Positions 60,841-64,000 of a stretch of DNA of 64,000 nt are shown piece after piece. The notes below the pieces were generated by a model. The model made no database searches, was not told the origin of the DNA, and saw only the letters and a program-made list of their open reading frames with translations. Position numbers and translations under genes: made by a program. The stretch comes from Larimichthys crocea. Taxonomy: Eukaryota; Chordata; Actinopteri; Sciaenidae. Where the stretch lies: assembly GCF_000972845.2 (NCBI RefSeq), contig NC_040027.1, forward strand, positions 14,747,760 through 14,811,759, given 5' to 3'. Positions within the stretch are counted from its first letter, which is position 1, and every line of letters starts with the position of its first letter.

Positions 60841-61501
60841 CTCTAAGCTTCAGAAATCTATATGTGACGTCAAGATTTTGTCTTTTCTTTTATTATAAAT
60901 AACTAATTACTTGTTCCTCTATTAACTTTAATAATTTAAAGGTGTGTGTACTGATGTATATATTATAATTTGTAAAAATGGAAAACAAAAGTGGCCCTTA
61001 ACAACTTCCTTGAGGCACTCCACAGTCACACTCACTGCTCCTAGCTCAGAATAACTACCATCAAAATGTACAACATATTTCCTGGTGGTGAGATAACTTT
61101 TGATGCATGCAGCAGACACTTCATAGTCATATACAAATGGATAAATACTGCATATTTTAATGTGTCCCTAACTGTAAGTGTGCACTTTCATATTATGATA
61201 TGAACTACAGCCCTGCTACTCACTATCACCATCAGAGATGACTACATACGACATACTTTATTCTAATTATAATGGTGTTATGATCTAGCTTCATTCTAGT
61301 CATCATACATCATGGCACATTGCATGTTTATCTTTGTCATAGCAGCCGGGTCTTCATAATTGTGACTGAGTGATGCTGGTCAGACCGTCACGGGTGACCT
61401 GCTCCAGTCAATAGGAGAGGAAATGTGGCTGCATCAGCAGGTCTGGCAGAGGGGATGTGAACCCACTGACAGAGACTGGAGGAGAGCCACATAGATGCTA
61501 T

Positions 61502-61526
61502 ATTCAGCAGCAGCAGCAGCAGCAGA
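61502..61526. repeat. (CAG)n run
   Basis: Seven to eight CAG/GCA units in the kif1a intron. Confidence 0.85.
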
Positions 61527-64000
61527 GCAGTGTGTGGTATGTTGTACTTATTGGTATGTCAGACTTCTATACAAGTTTACTGTAATTTACCACTTATGTT
61601 GGGCCAAAATTAGCATTATAGAGAATTATGCTAATGCGGTGCTTTGTTTTTATTATGGTTTAATTCCCCCTAAAAATAAATGAAATTAACAAGGATGTGT
61701 TTACATTTAAACACAGAGAAAATAGTGCAACAATATACATTTGTTATGGTGGTGGGATGTCAAGGTTTACCTTTCTAGATGCTGGTTAATGGTTAAGTAT
61801 AACTATCTTGAGTTTAGAAGTGAAGTTTCTATGTTTTTTTGGTTGTAATATAAATTGAAATTTATCCACAAAGTATATGCACCCAATAGCCTTGTAAAGA
61901 GAAGCCTATTTTTTCCTTCAAGTTTGTCCCCTGCATCTTAATTAAGGTCAGCGTGGGAGGGAAGAGCTCTCAAACAACAAGATTACTGCCATTCTCCCGC
62001 TTTGTGGGAACTGGGCTATTGACCCACACATGAGTGTCAGAGAGCACAAAGCAGAGAGTGAGACGCACACAAAAAAACTCCACAACTCCTTCTTCTTCTT
62101 CCTTTCCTCCGCTCAGACTACAAGAAAGACAAGGGGGCATTTATACCCTGCCTCTGTACCCCCTCCAGACACTGCCACCAATGGGCTTTTTCATGACATG
62201 AGTCTGCTCACATCCTCCAGTTCACATCCAGAGCCATTGACTCGGTTTGGAAGAGAACAATCTGCTCTGCTGAAAGAAAGACCTGCAGTCTCACTGAAAG
62301 CCGCTTTGTGGTCTGTGTGGGTCTGACCAACAAGATGTTTTCTCGTACTGCTGACATGATGCTAGACTCAGTTTAATCAGGACTTAGGCCTGACTAAAAT
62401 CTGTTCATACAGACCTACTTTTGTCTGTAAGATGATCAGTACAGGGCCGTTCCTTTAGTTTAGCTCAGAGATTTAACTGGATTCAAGCCTGAGAGGATTG
62501 TTATCTGTATTAGATGTCAAACATCGACATTCTGATTCATAAAAAAGAAACTACATTTATGAAAAAACACAGAAGGAGCCAAGTACATAAAATATGTTTT
62601 ACAGTTTGCAGTTTTGGCTCCCCGTCTTGTTATGCAAGACTAATTTATGGTATATGTTACAATGCCTACAATGGCTTGACAGCATGATTGATGCTGTATA
62701 CTAAAAAGGTTAAATGAGCCACAGTACAGTTTGTATTGCAAAACTACTATTTTGGGTCTCCAAACAAATTATAATAAAGCAGGACGTGTCCAAATTAGCA
62801 GAGAGCGAAGAACATGAAAACACCAGACTGGTTATCATGGTAGCATGCCAGTGATATTCAAGTTACGTGTACTTGGCTAACTTGCTTTAAAAAAAAAAGG
62901 CTTTAGATAAAAATTAAACAGGACGTATCCAAGGACATTTCAGTGGTATCCACACTGTAAATATATTCCCTTTGGATTACAGTGATCTAGGTTTACACTG
63001 CTGAAGGAGACACTGCTGACAACAAAATACTCATTGTCCACTGCTGTAGAGGCAGAAGCTCTGAGCTCTGTGCCAAGGTAATGACACCAATCTTACAGTA
63101 GGTGTCAACAAAATGTAGTCCCCGTCATGAAGTCTTTGGGGGACAGTTAAAAAATAAGAGAGATCTTAAAGATTTATTTTGTCTAGAAGGCAACTACGTC
63201 ACAAAATGCAAAAAGCAAAAATCACATACAGTTCAAATATGACAACCCAAAAAAAGCCGCGCAGCTTGCTGTCTAGTCACCCATGACATGAGGAAGGAGG
63301 GGGGAGATTGCTAAATTAGGCCAAACGGTAAATATTTCAGGAAGCCTCATCCATTATTGACAAATGGCTTTACCTTGCTAAGCAGGCTACATATCGAGTA
63401 TCTTTCCAGTCTCACCTCGACCGGTCCTCACCCTGTGCACTGTACAACCCGAGGAATGTCGAGTGCTCTGAACTACATACTGAAGAAACGTACAAACATA
63501 TGACCACAGAAACAAAAACAGAAACTCTAGCTAGATATAAGTGACAGTCCCAAATGTCTATATGGGTTATTTTAAAAGGGACAAAATCTGTGTTTTCCAA
63601 GTGCTGTTATTGTGCTTGCTACATCTTAGCACTGGTGGCAGATTTTAATAGAAAAATTCATTACAAAATGTTGAATAATAACAGACTTTTTAAAATCTGG
63701 ATTAATCTGCGCACATAAACAAATAACATTGCCTTACCCTAAATAAACATCAGGTCAAATATTGCTGGAGATTATGTCCCCTGCAGCACAGCATGAGATA
63801 CTCGCCCAGTTCAACTGGAAAGATCGACTCTGTAGTAGTTAGACGGTCGTCAATCTTGCGGTACAATCTGGACAAGGCGACATTTTCTCTATAGATGGAT
63901 CTAAATGATCTCCTACAGTGTCACAATAACCTGCCTCTGAAATGAAAGCCGATTCTAAATAAATGTCCTGCTCGTATCACATGTCTTTGAATAGGTTTTG

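Larger units (their letters stand above)
55712..64000 (-). other. kif1a: kif1a 5' intron, continuing past the window
   Basis: The exon at 55638-55711 begins in phase 2 and needs an upstream exon encoding the start codon and first motor strand. I searched the minus strand to 64000 for an RVRPFNSRE-like reading and found none, so that exon lies beyond the right edge. This stretch holds two inverted copies of one repeat (57160-57560, 60535-60840), a short tandem gctcag repeat at 56423-56467, a CAG run near 61502, and no credible gene on either strand. Confidence 0.65.

Noticed and set aside
62030..62326. 98-codon plus-strand frame
   Set aside because: No domain, no splice partners, Ser/Thr/Pro bias typical of chance frames in this intron.

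Overview
The window is nuclear DNA from a ray-finned fish, most likely a percomorph teleost. It carries intron-rich vertebrate genes with GT-AG introns, fish-type dispersed repeats (a hAT fragment, small inverted-repeat elements, LINE debris) and many AT-rich microsatellites. There are no bacterial operons, ribosome binding sites or CRISPR arrays. All four protein-coding genes I can support lie on the minus strand in one head-to-tail array. Read in transcription order (right to left) they are kif1a, a CYP2-family cytochrome P450, scly and espnl. scly-espnl adjacency in the same orientation matches human 2q37.3, where KIF1A also lies.

Layout. 1-600: espnl 3' flank. 602-13905: espnl (espin-like), ten recognisable coding exons: five ankyrin exons at 8951-13905 and five C-terminal exons at 602-3358, separated by a 5.6 kb intron. 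14696-19145: scly (selenocysteine lyase), 13 coding exons giving 445 codons, the length of human SCLY. 19146-20860: scly promoter side, a relic of CYP 5' flanking DNA, and a hAT element with a perfect 8-bp target duplication. 20861-23410: complete nine-exon CYP2 gene, 502 codons. 23411-26560: intergenic, with a complex microsatellite and a 1.25 kb internally repetitive element. About 26574-29557: probable long kif1a 3' UTR. 29558-55711: kif1a from the end of the motor N-terminus to the PH domain and stop codon, about 45 constitutive exons plus several optional ones. 55712-64000: kif1a 5' intron. The first coding exon (start codon and first ~40 residues) is not visible and must lie to the right of the window.

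The genes do not form a pathway. kif1a is an axonal motor for synaptic-vesicle precursors, the CYP2 is an ER monooxygenase, scly recycles selenium from selenocysteine, and espnl is an actin-bundle/myosin-cargo protein of hair-cell stereocilia. Their proximity is conserved synteny.

The most interesting material is inside kif1a. I can join the constitutive exons in one consistent phase, and several extra phase-compatible exons then stand out: 24-nt and 27-nt microexons between the same two constitutive exons, a 69-nt cassette, a 216-nt cassette, a 333-nt Asp-rich cassette, and a 69-nt alternative acceptor. At least two of the cassettes end in codons that imitate the end of the exon just upstream. 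Elsewhere, a fragment of the scly active-site exon sits in espnl intron 1 with the PLP lysine codon changed to glutamate, and a CYP 5' flank without a gene suggests a lost tandem P450. I see no wholly new gene system. Exon boundaries were placed by eye from splice consensus and phase, so a few may be off by a base.
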